A DNA stretch of 64,000 nt from Xiphydria camelus (lineage: Eukaryota > Arthropoda > Insecta > Hymenoptera > Xiphydriidae), in contig OY783191.1 in NCBI GenBank assembly GCA_963678675.1, positions 12,858,562 through 12,922,561 on the forward strand, in the 5' to 3' direction. Both the position numbers and the translations under genes were made by a program. This document shows positions 44,558 to 55,453 of the stretch, piece after piece; position 1 is the first letter of the stretch; every line of letters starts with the position of its first letter. The notes beneath the pieces are model-generated. The model made no database searches. It had not been told where the DNA came from and worked only from the letters and a program-made list of their open reading frames with translations.

Positions 44558-47500
44558 AAAGAGCCTAGCCGTATAAGCAGGGTAAAAGTGCCCTTGCCTA
44601 TTTTCAAAAAATTATTTTTTTTTCAGGTTAATAATCCAAAAACAAGTTTCGGTACAAAATTTCAGATTTTTATCTAACGATTTGTAACAATTATATTCAA
44701 AAATGAAATTTTTAAACTTATGCATTCAAAAATCGAATGAGTTATCAAAAAATTCTAAAAAAATTCAGAAAAATTACCAAGCCTAAATATTAGTCAAAAC
44801 TGGTAAAAAAGAAAAAAAAAGGATAAATAAATTGGAGAAAAAAATTATTGAAACTTTTAGACCTTTATTTTGACCCTTTTCCAGTGAGTGACCAACGTCC
44901 CCATTTTTTTTCTGAACTATTTTCTTCATTTGAATGTAAAATATGCTATTTCGGAATTTTTTAAATTGGTGCGTCATACCAAAATTACTTCTAATATTGG
45001 TTGTAATTGAATTTTAGCAACATTAATGTATACATTCAAAAATAATTGCTCAGAAACGTACATTTTCATTTTTAAATGTTGGCGCCAACGACAATGTAGT
45101 ACATATTGAGACACCTAGTGGAAAAAATTCATATTATTTTTCATAAAATATGAAAATATCATCTATCACTGTTGATTACAGTTTCAATAAATGATTTAAA
45201 TGTTTTGAAGTGGAAATTTTTATCAAATTTTGATCCACTAAATACTTTAAGAATAAAAAAACTAATGTTTGACAATTAATGTAAGTACAGTATTCATATC
45301 GACAAATTAAACAGCAGTTTAAGCCAAAGTGTGACTGATGTATCAGTATTTTATTCTTAACTTTTCTTGCTTAGGTGTAAAAAAAGCAAAAATATGGAAG
45401 ACATTGGTGCAGATAATAAGAAATCAAAATGTACAAACTGTAGTGTAGTGCTTCGGAAGACTAGTGGAAGAGCAAAAACTGTACTAACAGTTGTGGAAGC
45501 TGAAAATTATTCGAAAAGAGCAGACAAACAAATTAATATTGGTGATGTTTTGTGCTCCAAATATCGAATGATAATTTATCGTGACAAAAATAATGTTGAA
45601 GAAAAATCTGAAAGCAAGTCTTCAAATGAAAATTCGTATAGTTTAGAGCCACAGTGTTCGTGGTCGTCAAATAACTCCAGCGAGCCCAACTCACAATCTT
45701 CTACTGAAGATCCTACATTTCAACCGAATACATATAACACAAGTACTTCAGAAAAGGAATTTGTTGACATGCCTATTCAAAGAGTTGTATCAACACACAA
45801 CTACTGTTTCATATGCAATAGTTCAGCTCGACTCATTAATGCACCATTTGATGCTCGCCTACAAGCTTACACGAAAAAAAATATATATATTCCAAATGGA
45901 AACAGGTGTTGCGAACACCATTTAATAAAGAAAAAGTTTTTTGATGACGAATTACAGCGATTAAGGATCCATTCAAACACTAGCTCTATTGAAGTATCTG
46001 AACTCAAAAAACTACTCGAACAAATATCTATTAAAAGTAATGCAACGATCGCAGATAAAGTAGGTGATTTTTCACTACCCGAAGAACAACTGAAAACATT
46101 CACAGGTTTAATTTGGGAAAACATCATGCAACTACGTGACATGCTAACATCGATGAGAAAATCAGAGTGTCGCAATGTGACACAAGCACTTGTCGTTTTT
46201 CTCTTTAAATTGCGTAGTGGCAATTCTAACAATATGATTTCTGCAGTTTTGGGTATCGATAGGCCACAGCAAGTATCTGATTATTTCAATGAGGTCCTTA
46301 ATTCTTTTGAAAAGGACGTGTTACCATTACGTTTTGGATTCGGATCAATATCTCGTGCCGATCTTATTACCCATCACACGTCTAATATGGCTCGAAGATT
46401 GTATAATGTCAATGATAAATTGTTACTAATTTTTGACGGTACATATATTCGACACGAGAAAAGTAAAAATAACGAATATCAACGTAAATCATTTTCCGTT
46501 CAAAAGGGGGTTCCATTGTGTAAACCATTTACGATATGCACTACTGATGGATACGTTGTTGATGTTCCTGGGCCCTTTTACGCTAAACAGAATGATACAG
46601 AAATTATGAAGATTGTTCTGCAAGATCCGAATGGTTTACAAAAGCTTATGACAAAAGGAGATATTTGTATTGTAGACCGCGGTTTTCGTGATGTGGTGGA
46701 GCATTTAAAAACAAAAGGATATGAAGTTCTTATGCCTGCATTGAAGGGAAAACGAAATCAATTAACAACCATGGAATCGAATGATTCTCGACGAGTAACT
46801 AAAGTTCGATGGGTCGTAGAGGCAATTCATGGTATAATTGGTCAGAAATATCGCCTTCTTCACAACAAATTAAATAACAAATTGTTGCCGAAAGTTAGTT
46901 TACTCTGCCGAATTGCTTGTTTCCTGCAAAACATGTTTGGCAAACGCTTGGATTCGGATGTAGACATGTGCGATCAGATTGTTGCGCAAATGAATTCCCG
47001 CCAGAATGTAGATAATCATTTGGCAGAAGAAGTTGAAAATCAACGGTGGAGTCGAAGAAAAGCTCAATTTAACCAATTAACCTCATCCGATCTGTTAGAT
47101 TTTCCAGAGATGACTGAGAAGGACTTAAAGATATTGTTTACCGGAACATATCAACTATCTCAAGCTATTTCTTATTTAGCAGAGATGATGAATACAAACA
47201 ACGAAATCGATCTTCATTATCATAAAGAGAAGCAAGATATTATTAAGGTTCAAGTTAGGTCTCGACATATTAACAGCAAGACGTACAAATGTTTTGTACA
47301 GTATGTGCCGAATTACACTGGACATACAGGCATTTCACGGTATACATGCGAATGTGCGAACGGAAAACGCACAGTAGGTTGCTGTTCTCATGTAGCAGCA
47401 GTTATCTATTATTTATCACATGCTCGATATTTATCAAAAGTTGTTAGACCTGCTGAAATCCTCAGTAATCTTTTTACCGTGACAGGCGTAAATCCAGTGA

Positions 47501-48270
47501 TAAACGAAGACAGCGATGAAGACTAATAATTTCAAAATTCCTTAAGAATATAATTTTGCATATACTTAAAAACATAACATAATGAATAATACCAAGTTCA
47601 AAAATGAATAACGACATGAAAATACGTAATGCAATTTTTGGAAACCTTTTTCACACATTATTAAATAATAAACGTTTATAAAATTACTGTGCAACTCTTT
47701 TTTGTCTACCTTATTGGTAACATTTCTGTACTGTTCTTTAATTTTTGTAAATGTAATATTATTTTTACATCAAAGTTGCAGTTAAATATATTTTATCTCC
47801 ATCAATTTAACCGATAAAGTTAAATAAAAATCATATTTTTTATAATTTCCATGTGATGCACCCTTTCAAAAATTCTGAATTTCCTAGATTTTATAGAAAA
47901 TTGTGACAAAATGTAAGAAAAAAATTTTCAAGTTGGTCATTTGTCTAGATCATATTTTAATATATTTTTTAAAACTTAACAATTTTTTTTCTCCATTAAA
48001 ATAAATACGGAAGTCAGTTTTTTTACGTGGTTTCAAATATTCGGACGTAACTGAATTTTCATAATTTTTGCAAAATTTTTTATTCATTTTTTCTATTTAT
48101 TACGTGTACAGATTGAAAAAATTGATTTTTAAACGTAACTATTGCAATTCGTTGGATAAAAATTTGAAATTTTGTGAATAATTTTTTTTTTAAGTTATCA
48201 ATGTAAGAAAAATTCCATTTGTCGAAAATAAGCAAGGGCACTTTTACTCTGCTTATACGGCTAAGCTCTT
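44558..48270 (+). mobile_element. 3.7-kb TIR transposon with an intact DDE/SWIM transposase
   Basis: Ends AAAGAGCCTAGCCGTATAAG and, inverted, AAAGAGCTTAGCCGTATAAG. The repeat continues through GTAAAAGTGCCCTTGC to about 55 bases. The outer AAA/TTT could be target or TIR. The gene lies centrally with about 0.8 kb on either side. Superfamily by the transposase is DDE_4-like (PIF/ISL2EU affinity is a guess). Confidence 0.85.
45394..47526 (+). CDS. DDE-type transposase with C-terminal SWIM zinc finger
   Basis: An uninterrupted frame of 710 codons from ATG 45394 (MEDIGADNKKSKCTNCSV). Visible parts: a CTNC motif at the N-terminus; a Ser/Asn-rich linker (about residues 70-130); a conserved CFIC...GNRCCEHH segment (about 140-185); a helical region; then the catalytic region: LLLIFDGTYIRHEKSKNNEY (first Asp, about residue 350), GDICIVDRGFRDVVEH (second Asp, about 430) and VRWVVEAIHGIIGQKYR (Glu, about 480). 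Near the C-terminus YTCECANGKRTVGCCSHVAA fits a SWIM finger, and the protein ends in an acidic tail. The D..D..E spacing and the FDGTY / DRGF / RW..E words fit the DDE_4 type. TTTTCTTGCTTAG|GTG just before the start looks like a splice acceptor, so a 5' exon may exist. This is the best-preserved single-frame gene in the window; a decayed relative lies at 28.6-30.4 kb. Confidence 0.85.
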   Translation: MEDIGADNKKSKCTNCSVVLRKTSGRAKTVLTVVEAENYSKRADKQINIGDVLCSKYRMIIYRDKNNVEEKSESKSSNENSYSLEPQCSWSSNNSSEPNSQSSTEDPTFQPNTYNTSTSEKEFVDMPIQRVVSTHNYCFICNSSARLINAPFDARLQAYTKKNIYIPNGNRCCEHHLIKKKFFDDELQRLRIHSNTSSIEVSELKKLLEQISIKSNATIADKVGDFSLPEEQLKTFTGLIWENIMQLRDMLTSMRKSECRNVTQALVVFLFKLRSGNSNNMISAVLGIDRPQQVSDYFNEVLNSFEKDVLPLRFGFGSISRADLITHHTSNMARRLYNVNDKLLLIFDGTYIRHEKSKNNEYQRKSFSVQKGVPLCKPFTICTTDGYVVDVPGPFYAKQNDTEIMKIVLQDPNGLQKLMTKGDICIVDRGFRDVVEHLKTKGYEVLMPALKGKRNQLTTMESNDSRRVTKVRWVVEAIHGIIGQKYRLLHNKLNNKLLPKVSLLCRIACFLQNMFGKRLDSDVDMCDQIVAQMNSRQNVDNHLAEEVENQRWSRRKAQFNQLTSSDLLDFPEMTEKDLKILFTGTYQLSQAISYLAEMMNTNNEIDLHYHKEKQDIIKVQVRSRHINSKTYKCFVQYVPNYTGHTGISRYTCECANGKRTVGCCSHVAAVIYYLSHARYLSKVVRPAEILSNLFTVTGVNPVINEDSDED

Positions 48271-48748
48271 TATTTTTTTTAAAATGTTGAGATCACTATA
48301 CAATACCTCAAGCTTTAAAATTAAAAAAAAGTATTCAAAAATTTCAATTTTTCACTAAGAAAACGTTAATTTTTAACTGGGGTGTAGGGTACTCCCCAGA
48401 TGAGCTTTTATATTTCAGAAACCTACGTGAGTAACGAAGGGTTTAATAAACTCGTTTTTGACGTATGCCTTACAATTTTTCAATAGTACAAAGCCATAAT
48501 TAGCAAGAAAAGGTTATACGTTTTAATATACATTAGACAACAAAGCAATACATTAATTTTTGTATTGTTATAATTATTAATAACAATAAAAATTTTGATT
48601 TTTTATTAACGCAGTATACATGATATAAGGTGCCTATTTTTGACTACAATAAATTTTTAAAAAAAATTCTTCGTTTTTCAATGAGAATTCCAAGTGGCCT
48701 GAACGGAAAGTTCAGCGTGGGGCGTATACGCGGCACGGATCGTGTTAA

Positions 48749-48876
48749 TATTCGTTATACTATGTAACATTTCATGTCCATTTTTTTATGACAACTTTTA
48801 AACTTCAAAAAAATTGCAATTTATAATTTTAAGATTACTTTTTCACATTCATAAATTTTATTAATTGAAACTAGGG
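48749..48876. other. AT-rich spacer
   Basis: Short AT-rich sequence, no feature. Confidence 0.4.
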
Positions 48877-49186
48877 GGCATCCGCCCCCTACTCGCTTCG
48901 CTCGCCAGCCCCCGGGGGGCTATCGCTTCCACGCCGCTATCGCGACGCTCCCCAAAGTTTTTGCAACAGCATCACGTCGTTGCTGTCTTCTCCGTTCAAT
49001 ACGTTCTGAGTCTACTAATTGTAGCCGTGGGCGACGCATGACGTAATCTGCTCGGCTGGCTTGCAGCGCGGCGATCGACGACCGACAGCATACTGCATCT
49101 GGTTGGCGGCCGATGCGTCGATAGGCGATTGGTGGGGGACGGGGTTTTGGGTCGGTCGGTCGGTCGTCGATCCGAAAAACTATTTT
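48877..49186. repeat. GC-rich island starting GGGGGCATCCGCCCCC
   Basis: About 300 bases, markedly GC-rich against AT-rich flanks. It begins with a small hairpin (GGGGGCATCCGCCCCC) followed by CTCGCTTCGCTCGCC and ends with a (GGTC)n-like run at about 49150-49168. No open frame. It looks like the end of an interspersed repeat rather than a gene. Confidence 0.4.
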
Positions 49187-49464
49187 ATACCGGGAGTTAT
49201 CAAACCTCTAACCTAGAGGAAAACCCTATGCCCATTAAAAAATTACGGACATAATGCAATTGATTTTATTTAAATCCGATAAGAATTTACAGAGAAATTA
49301 ATTACCCAACTCCACAAAAAAAATCGAAAAAATGCTTCCTCTCTGACCAGACCAGTATATCTTTATGTTTCTGGGGTCGCTGAATCCGAATCGGGTATCC
49401 GTTTATCTCCATCACGTCACATTTTTTTTTAATCTCAAAAAACCATCAATAGATCATAATTTTC

Positions 49465-49890
49465 AAAAAGTTAATGGACTTAAACCAAATTCGCTATAGG
49501 GGTTTTTTTGGGTCGCTGATTACGAATCTGAAATCGGATTTCAAAAATTCAAGATGGCGGATCCAATATGGAGGACGAGATTTTCGAAAATCGACGGATT
49601 CATGTGAAATTTGGTATAGGGGGGTTTTTTCGATCGCTAATCATGAATCTGAAGTCAGATTTTAAAAATTCAAGATGGCGGATCCAATATGGAGGACGAG
49701 ATTTTCGAAAATCGACGGATTCATGTGAAATTTGGTATAGGGGGGTTTTTTCGATCGCTAATCATGAATCTGAAGTCAGATTTTAAAAATTCAAGATGGC
49801 GGATCCAATATGGAGGACGAGATTTTCGAAAATCGACGGATTCATGTGAAATTTGGTATAGGGGGGTTTTTTCGATCGCTGTTGACGAAT
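49465..49890 (+). repeat. 121-bp tandem repeat
   Basis: GGATCCAATATGGAGGACGA starts at 49559, 49680 and 49801, exactly 121 bases apart, with nearly identical units and a diverged first copy from about 49465. Because 121 is not a multiple of three, the frame changes in each unit, which argues against coding. Confidence 0.95.
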
Positions 49891-50452
49891 ATGAAGTTAT
49901 ATTTACAAAAATTCAAAATTTTCGAAAATCTCGTCCTCCATATTGGATCCGCTATCTTGAATTTTTAAAATCTGACTTCAGATTCATGATCAGCGACCAA
50001 AAAAAAAACCCCTTACACCAAATTCGGCATGAATCCGTCGATTTTCAAAAATCTCGTCCGGAATATTGGATCCGCCATCTTGGATTTTTGAAATCCGATT
50101 TCAGATTCGTAATCAGCGACCCAAAAAAACCCCTATAGCGAATTTGGTTTGAGTCCATTAACTTTTTGAAAATCATGATCTATTGATGGTTTTTTGAGAT
50201 TAAAAAAAATGTGACGTGATCTAGACAAACGGACACCGGATTCGGATTCAGCGACCTTAAAAATATAGAGGAATAATAATTTGAATCGATTTGACTATTT
50301 TTCCAGGATTTGACCTTGAAATGACCTTGAACGTGACGTGATGGAGACAAACGGACACCGGATTCGGATTCAGCGACTCCAAAAACATAAAGATATACTG
50401 GTCTGGTCAGAGGAAGCATTTTTTCGATTTTTTTTGTGGAGCTGTGTTATTC

Positions 50453-50609
50453 AAAAGTAATTCATATTTTGAATTTATTCGGCATTGATGACGTCATATC
50501 AAGGCTCATGAAGATAATGTTTATAATAATGATAGCAATTGCGATTATCTTCATTAGCCTTGATATGACGTCATCAATGCCGAATAAATTCAAAATATTA
50601 ATTACTTTT
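50453..50609. mobile_element. 157-bp palindromic element
   Basis: About 65 bases (from AAAAGTAATTCATATTTTGA through TGACGTCATATCAAGGCT) repeat inverted after a short loop. It interrupts sequence that is continuous in the left arm of the surrounding foldback. Confidence 0.8.
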
Positions 50610-50848
50610 AATAATTAATTTTTTCGTAAATTCTTCACGGATTTCAATAAAATGAATTGCATTATGTCCGTAATTTTTTAATGAACAGGGTTTTCCTCTG
50701 GGTCAGAGGTTTGAGAACACCCCGTATAATAGAGAGATTATACAGGGTGGTCCAAAGAGTTGTTAATAGTTGGTTGCGCAATACAACATTTTGTAAGAGG
50801 CGTAGAAAGATGGAGTCGGTCTTAACACGTAAAGTGCCACGGTGGGTA

Positions 50849-51309
50849 TACAGGGTGATTCGAAATGGGCGCACTTCCTCTCGTAGAGAGATTCTTCGCA
50901 AAAAACTGAACCGAAAGTTCCTGTACAAAATTTTTGTGCTCCGCCTAATTTACAAGATAATCCAGTTCGAAAATATCCAATTCAAAGTCAGATTCAAGGG
51001 ACAACCAGGGCCGTGATAACTGGGGCTAACTTCATAAGACTGACAGACAAATTATGTATCGCGATAAAGTCGAATGCGAAACAGATAGGACTAACTATAG
51101 AATGCTTACTCACTAATCTTATGAAGTTGGCCCCAGTTATCACGGCCCTGGTTGTCCCTTGAATCTGACTTTGGATTGGATATTTTCGAACTGGATTATC
51201 TTGTAAACTAGGCGGAGCACAAAAATGTTGTACAGGAACTTTCGGTTCAGTTTCTTGCGAAGAATCTCTCTACGAGAGGAAGTGCGCCCATTTCGAATCA
51301 CCCTGTATA
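50849..51309. mobile_element. Foldback element with ACAGGGTGATTCG ends
   Basis: TACAGGGTGATTCGAAATGG and its complement at the right end, arms of about 185 bases with only a few differences, loop about 51035-51105, TA at each edge. ACAGGGTG also begins the 39310 repeat and a short phrase at 50744. Confidence 0.85.
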
Positions 51310-51774
51310 GTACACGCAAATAGTACTTTTTAGAAGAAATAATTTATAAAGTTTTCATATTACGTAAATTATGTCCCTAATGGGAGTAGGAATAAATCCC
51401 CAAAAAGTTCCCACGTGGCCGATGTCCGCAACATCCCTTATTTTGCAAAAAAAAACCACCCCCGAATGGTACATCGTGCCGGTTCTTCTCAATTTCCTCG
51501 TAAACTGTTATTCAAACGTAAAAAATGTATAGAACCAAAAATGTTCGCCATTAAATTTTACACAAAAACTGTTCTATAAGCATTTTAGCTAATCCTATCT
51601 GAATTTCCGCAAATAATGTTCAAAGTTAGGTGTAGTTTTTAGCGTGTAAAATGTGGCTTTAATTGTAGTGATTTTCATAGTTTTCTAGTGCTATAATATC
51701 GCTACATAAGCATTATCTAAGTCAAATTTTAAAATTTGAAAGGGATTTTAGAGCATTATAACTATGCATTTTCT
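51310..51774. other. No feature recognised
   Basis: AT-rich sequence, no frames or repeats of note. Confidence 0.4.
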
Positions 51775-52203
51775 AATTTGAGCTCGTTTCCACACCACCC
51801 ATGGGGTAAAGCTCCCGGAGCGTTATTTTTAAATGGTGTCCCCCCAATAGGCCTAATCCACTAACATGTTTTTTTAATTCATTTGTTATGTCCTCTTCAT
51901 TTAATATCTTCTTAATATATATAAAATATCTCGTCAGGTGGTGCATTGAACCAACCCTGTCCATGGCAGTTGGAGCACATGTTTGAACAATGTAATTCAA
52001 GTCTAAGACATGCACATCGCTTAACACAACCCTTTTTACAGCTGCACGATATAACTTTCAGAACAGAAATCGGAGCCGGCCACGGTAGTAAAAACTGGTG
52101 ATAAAATGTTGCCCATTTTTTCCCAACCCCACTGCGCGCGTTGGCTGTATATCTTTTCCTCGCCAAGATTGAATTTGGTGAAATACCCGGTAAGAATGCT
52201 GTT
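51775..52203 (-). pseudogene. CXC-domain C-terminus of an older nuclease-like/CXC element
   Basis: On the minus strand: KQHSYRVFHQIQSWRGKDIQ directly at the Harbinger insertion site, then with frame changes LKVISCSCKKGCVKRCACLR and HCSNMCSNC (a CXC-type Cys-rich domain), then GLLGGHHLKITLRELYPMGG to a stop. Its upstream part lies beyond the Harbinger at 63820-64000. Counterpart in the better copy: YHQVQMWLG...LISCSCGTPCRAACGCRKAG. Confidence 0.8.
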
Positions 52204-52269
52204 TTAGGCCGACATTACACTATAAAAGATCTATGACAAAGATCTTTTATCATATCTTTTATAAAATTT

Positions 52270-53039
52270 CTTTTATAAAATTTCTTTTAAGGAGCTGAAT
52301 GCACATATTACACTGTTTCAAATCTTTTATCAAATACCAGTAAGCCCCAGCCAGCTACACATGCTGGTAAGTAGCATACTTTCGTGCTACTTTCGAGCAT
52401 TTGCAACCTAGTAGCATTTGTGTGTCCAAAACCTTGCTAGTATCGAGCATGTTAGAAACTAGCATGTTCACAAATCGACCTAATATAAAATTCTATTTGA
52501 ATTGGATAAATGTTCTCCTAGGTTCGTACTCGATGAAGAAGATATGCAAAACATTAATTTAATTTAAATAGACTTTTAATCGATATAAGTAAATGTCTAC
52601 TTGTGTGTGAAATAAATTTTTCTATTGGGTTCTTGTTTAACTAGATCTCTTCCCTCGGAATACTTGATTATGGCGAAAGAAATGTTTCTTTGAGCCAAGT
52701 AAATATTTATTAGCTATTACTATATTTTTGTTTGAATGAAAGAGATATTCGAATAATTAATATATATTTCCTTGGCCCAACAAAATATATTTTCCGCCGT
52801 AATCAAGTATTAACTGCTTTATATTATGAGGCGACGCGGTGTCGCACCTCTTTTAAGTGGAGTAAAGAAAGAAACCAGACATCAACGGTCCAGGTCACGA
52901 TCCTCATATGCCCTTTCTGTCAGTTCCTTGCAAAGCGCGAAAGATCGAAGATGCATCCTTCGAGCGACGCATAATATTGTGTTCATAACAGTGTGAATAA
53001 TTTAATCTGTGAACTCTCTTTTCCCAATAATCAATAAAA
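52270..53039. other. 5' region of H1, no gene
   Basis: AT-rich leader between the left terminus and the transposase start. Contains an inner repeat of TCTTTTATAAAATT near the end, and TAGCAT/ATGCTA words at 52370-52470. The frame at 52732-52974 has no motif. Confidence 0.45.
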
Positions 53040-55453
53040 ATGGATGACCGTTTATTTGCCCGTGGCGCGACAATCAGTGCAATTATAGTAATAAGTTTAA
53101 TACTAAAAAAGAAGGAAAAAAGGAAACGCTTATGGGTAAGACCATGGATTGAGAAACGTGGTTTAAGGGGTATCCATCAAAATTTACTTCGAGAACTACA
53201 ATGTGAAGACATAAAAAGTTATGAAAACTACTTAAGGATGGATGAAGATACTTTTCAATTTGTGGTCATGAAAATAGCACCATTTATTTGTAGAGAAGAA
53301 ACACATTTAAGAAGTTATATTAGTGTCAAAGAACGACTTATGGTTACACTTCGGTTTTTGGCAACAGGAGAAAGTTATACAAGCTTACAATATAGTACTC
53401 GCATACCCCAATGCACTCTGTCTGGTATAATTCCAGAAACTTGTAAGGCCATTTATTATGCACTGAAGGATGAATTTTTAAAGGTAAGTAAATGAAACAT
53501 TTTATTTACTTATTGATTACAAAGCAATATTATTTACCGTTTAAGTGCTGAAGAATTTTCTTCTATATACATATGCTAGAAGTGCGGAATGAAATGCGTA
53601 GTTATGTTTTTTCTGGAAAATAATAGAAACGGTTATAATTAACGTAAATTATTATATAAAAAATAATTTTTTTTACCAACAAAAATATTTTGTATTCTCA
53701 CTTTTTACAAATTTTTCGTACTTCTATGCATTTTTGGCACAACACAAGAGAAACGCGATAGCGCTTCGCCGCATTCAAACGGTTCAAAATGTTATTTGAA
53801 AAATAAAACATTGATGAATGATAACTGAACCAAATTAGTAATATTCTGAACTTATAATACATTTAAAAATCTCAATAAAAACATACATGAAACTAATCCT
53901 TCCCTTCAATGAAATTAATCCATTGAAGTATATTGTAGAGAACTATCTTCTCTTGTTATATTAGCGACATGTACAACATTATGAAATAGGTGAATCAAAT
54001 GAAGGTTCCTCTACATGTTCAGGAGTAGGAAGTGAATAATTAGAATTTGAATTGTGGTGAAGTTGAGCTGATGTAACTAATGTCCGGTGACTCGACGATG
54101 CTTGGGATACAGAACAGTTTGGTAGAAATGATTGCGAGTCAATTACATCTCAAATGTCCATTAGAACCTGCTGTATTTTTTTTTTAACTTGTCGCAACAT
54201 AAGTTCATTACTCGCCCGTTGGATACTCTTTAGTTCACCGACTATAAATTGACCAAAAGTATCGATTGGATCCTGCGCCAGTTCATTTACTGGTTTTACT
54301 TTTACAAGATTTGACATGTGGGACATGGTGTTTGTTGCTTGTACCAATAAATTATCATACGAACTCATTCTTTTTGCTCTTTTTGTGGGATTCCGTATAA
54401 GAGATACAGTGTCGGATGTACTTTTGGCATTCGCTATTGATGCATTTGAGGGTGCAGCATTCGAGTTGTCACTTAAATTAGGGGTCCGTTCCTGAAAATA
54501 AATAAAATTTATTAATGTAATACTAAGTTATCTTCTCGTCAATGGTATAGTAAACACGTGTTATATAGAGTAAGAAATATTGAAATAGTACTAGTTAAAA
54601 TGTATAAAAATAGCGATTTTTAAAGTATCTGTTCCACAGGTACCTACCAACAACGAAAAAGGAATGGGAAAATATTGCTGAAAATTTTGAAAAAAAATGG
54701 AATGTGTTTAATACAATTGGTGCAATGGACGGAAAGCACGTGCGCATAACTTGTCCAAAACTGGGTGGATCCCATTTCTATAATTATAAATCCCATCATA
54801 GTATTGTTTTATTTGCGCTTGCCGATGCCAACTACAAATTTCTATATGTCGATGTTGGAACAAATGGTCGAGTTGGTGATAGCGGAGTATATGCTAAAAG
54901 TAAATTAAAGGAATGTTTAACGAATAGAGCATTATTGAACATACCCGCCGTAAAGCAACTTCCGAATTCTAATATTACTATCCCTTATGTAGTACTCGCC
55001 GACGATGCTTTCCCATTAAGTTACAATGTAATGAAACCGTTCCCTCTAAAACGTATTACGAGAGAAGAGAAAATATTCAACTACAGGTTATCACGCGGAA
55101 GGCGAATGATTGAAAGCAGTTTTGGAATTTTGGCAACTCGATGTAGGATTTTTTTAACTTCTATCAATTTATCTCCCGAAAAAGTTAAATACATTACTCT
55201 TGCAGCATGTACGTTACATAATGTATTAATGGAGAGAAGAAAACAATTATATTCGTTACAAACAATTACTTCTCGACATGAAAATGATAATCAGTTTTTG
55301 GACACCGCAAATAATGAGGAACTAGAAGAAATGCAACCTCTTTCTAGACAAGTACATACTGCAGGAAACCGTCATGGCTCTGAAACTAGAGAGGCGCTAA
55401 AAACATATTATAATGGTTCAGGCAGTGTACCATGGCAGGAGAATTACCTTTAA
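53040..55453 (+). CDS. Harbinger transposase (HARBI1-like nuclease), two exons
   Basis: Exon 1 53040-53483 starts at ATG with good context (AATAAAAATGG) and encodes LRMDEDTFQFVVMKIAPFI, SVKERLMVTLRFLATGESYT and ETCKAIYYALKDEFLK, ending AAG|GTAAGT. Exon 2 runs to the stop at 55451-55453 and holds PTTKKEWENIAENFEKKWNV, IGAMDGKHVRI (first Asp), HSIVLFALADANYKFLYVDV, YVVLADDAFPL (second Asp) and SRGRRMIESSFGILATRCRI (Glu), the DDE triad of PIF/Harbinger nucleases. The acceptor is uncertain: TTTTTAAAG|TAT at 54625/54626 keeps frame (about 423 residues in all), whereas the better CCACAG|G at 54639/54640 would be out of phase. No internal stop in either exon. The stop codon lies in a TTAA at which a piggyBac-like element begins. 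Confidence 0.85.

Larger units (their letters stand above)
43770..48744. mobile_element. TTAA-flanked piggyBac-like element hosting two insertions
   Basis: TTAA at 43766-43769 and 48745-48748. Ends CACGTTCCGTGCCGG and, inverted, CACGATCCGTGCCGC. Subterminal phrases match inverted (TTTCCGTTCAGGCC, TGGGGTGTATACG, GAGTAACCCTTCGTT). Its own sequence is about 1 kb; the rest is the 44258-44545 and 44558-48270 elements. No gene of its own is recognised. Confidence 0.8.
49187..50726. mobile_element. 1.5-kb foldback element with 121-bp tandem repeats
   Basis: Outer arms match inverted from TATACCGGGAGTTATCAAAC (left) and the right end GTTTGAGAACACCCCGTATA. The two halves mirror each other about 49910. 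The left half carries three and a half 121-base units, the right half about two. Another palindrome (50453-50609) is inserted in the right arm. The open frames of 63-149 codons here read the repeat. Confidence 0.85.

Noticed and set aside
48877..49186. Bacterial insert or contamination
   Set aside because: No open reading frame, no bacterial gene feature; only GC composition suggests it.
49474..50138. Open frames of 63-149 codons with repeated peptide (FENRRIHVKFG)
   Set aside because: They read a 121-base tandem repeat in a foldback; the unit is not a multiple of three and the frame shifts at each copy.
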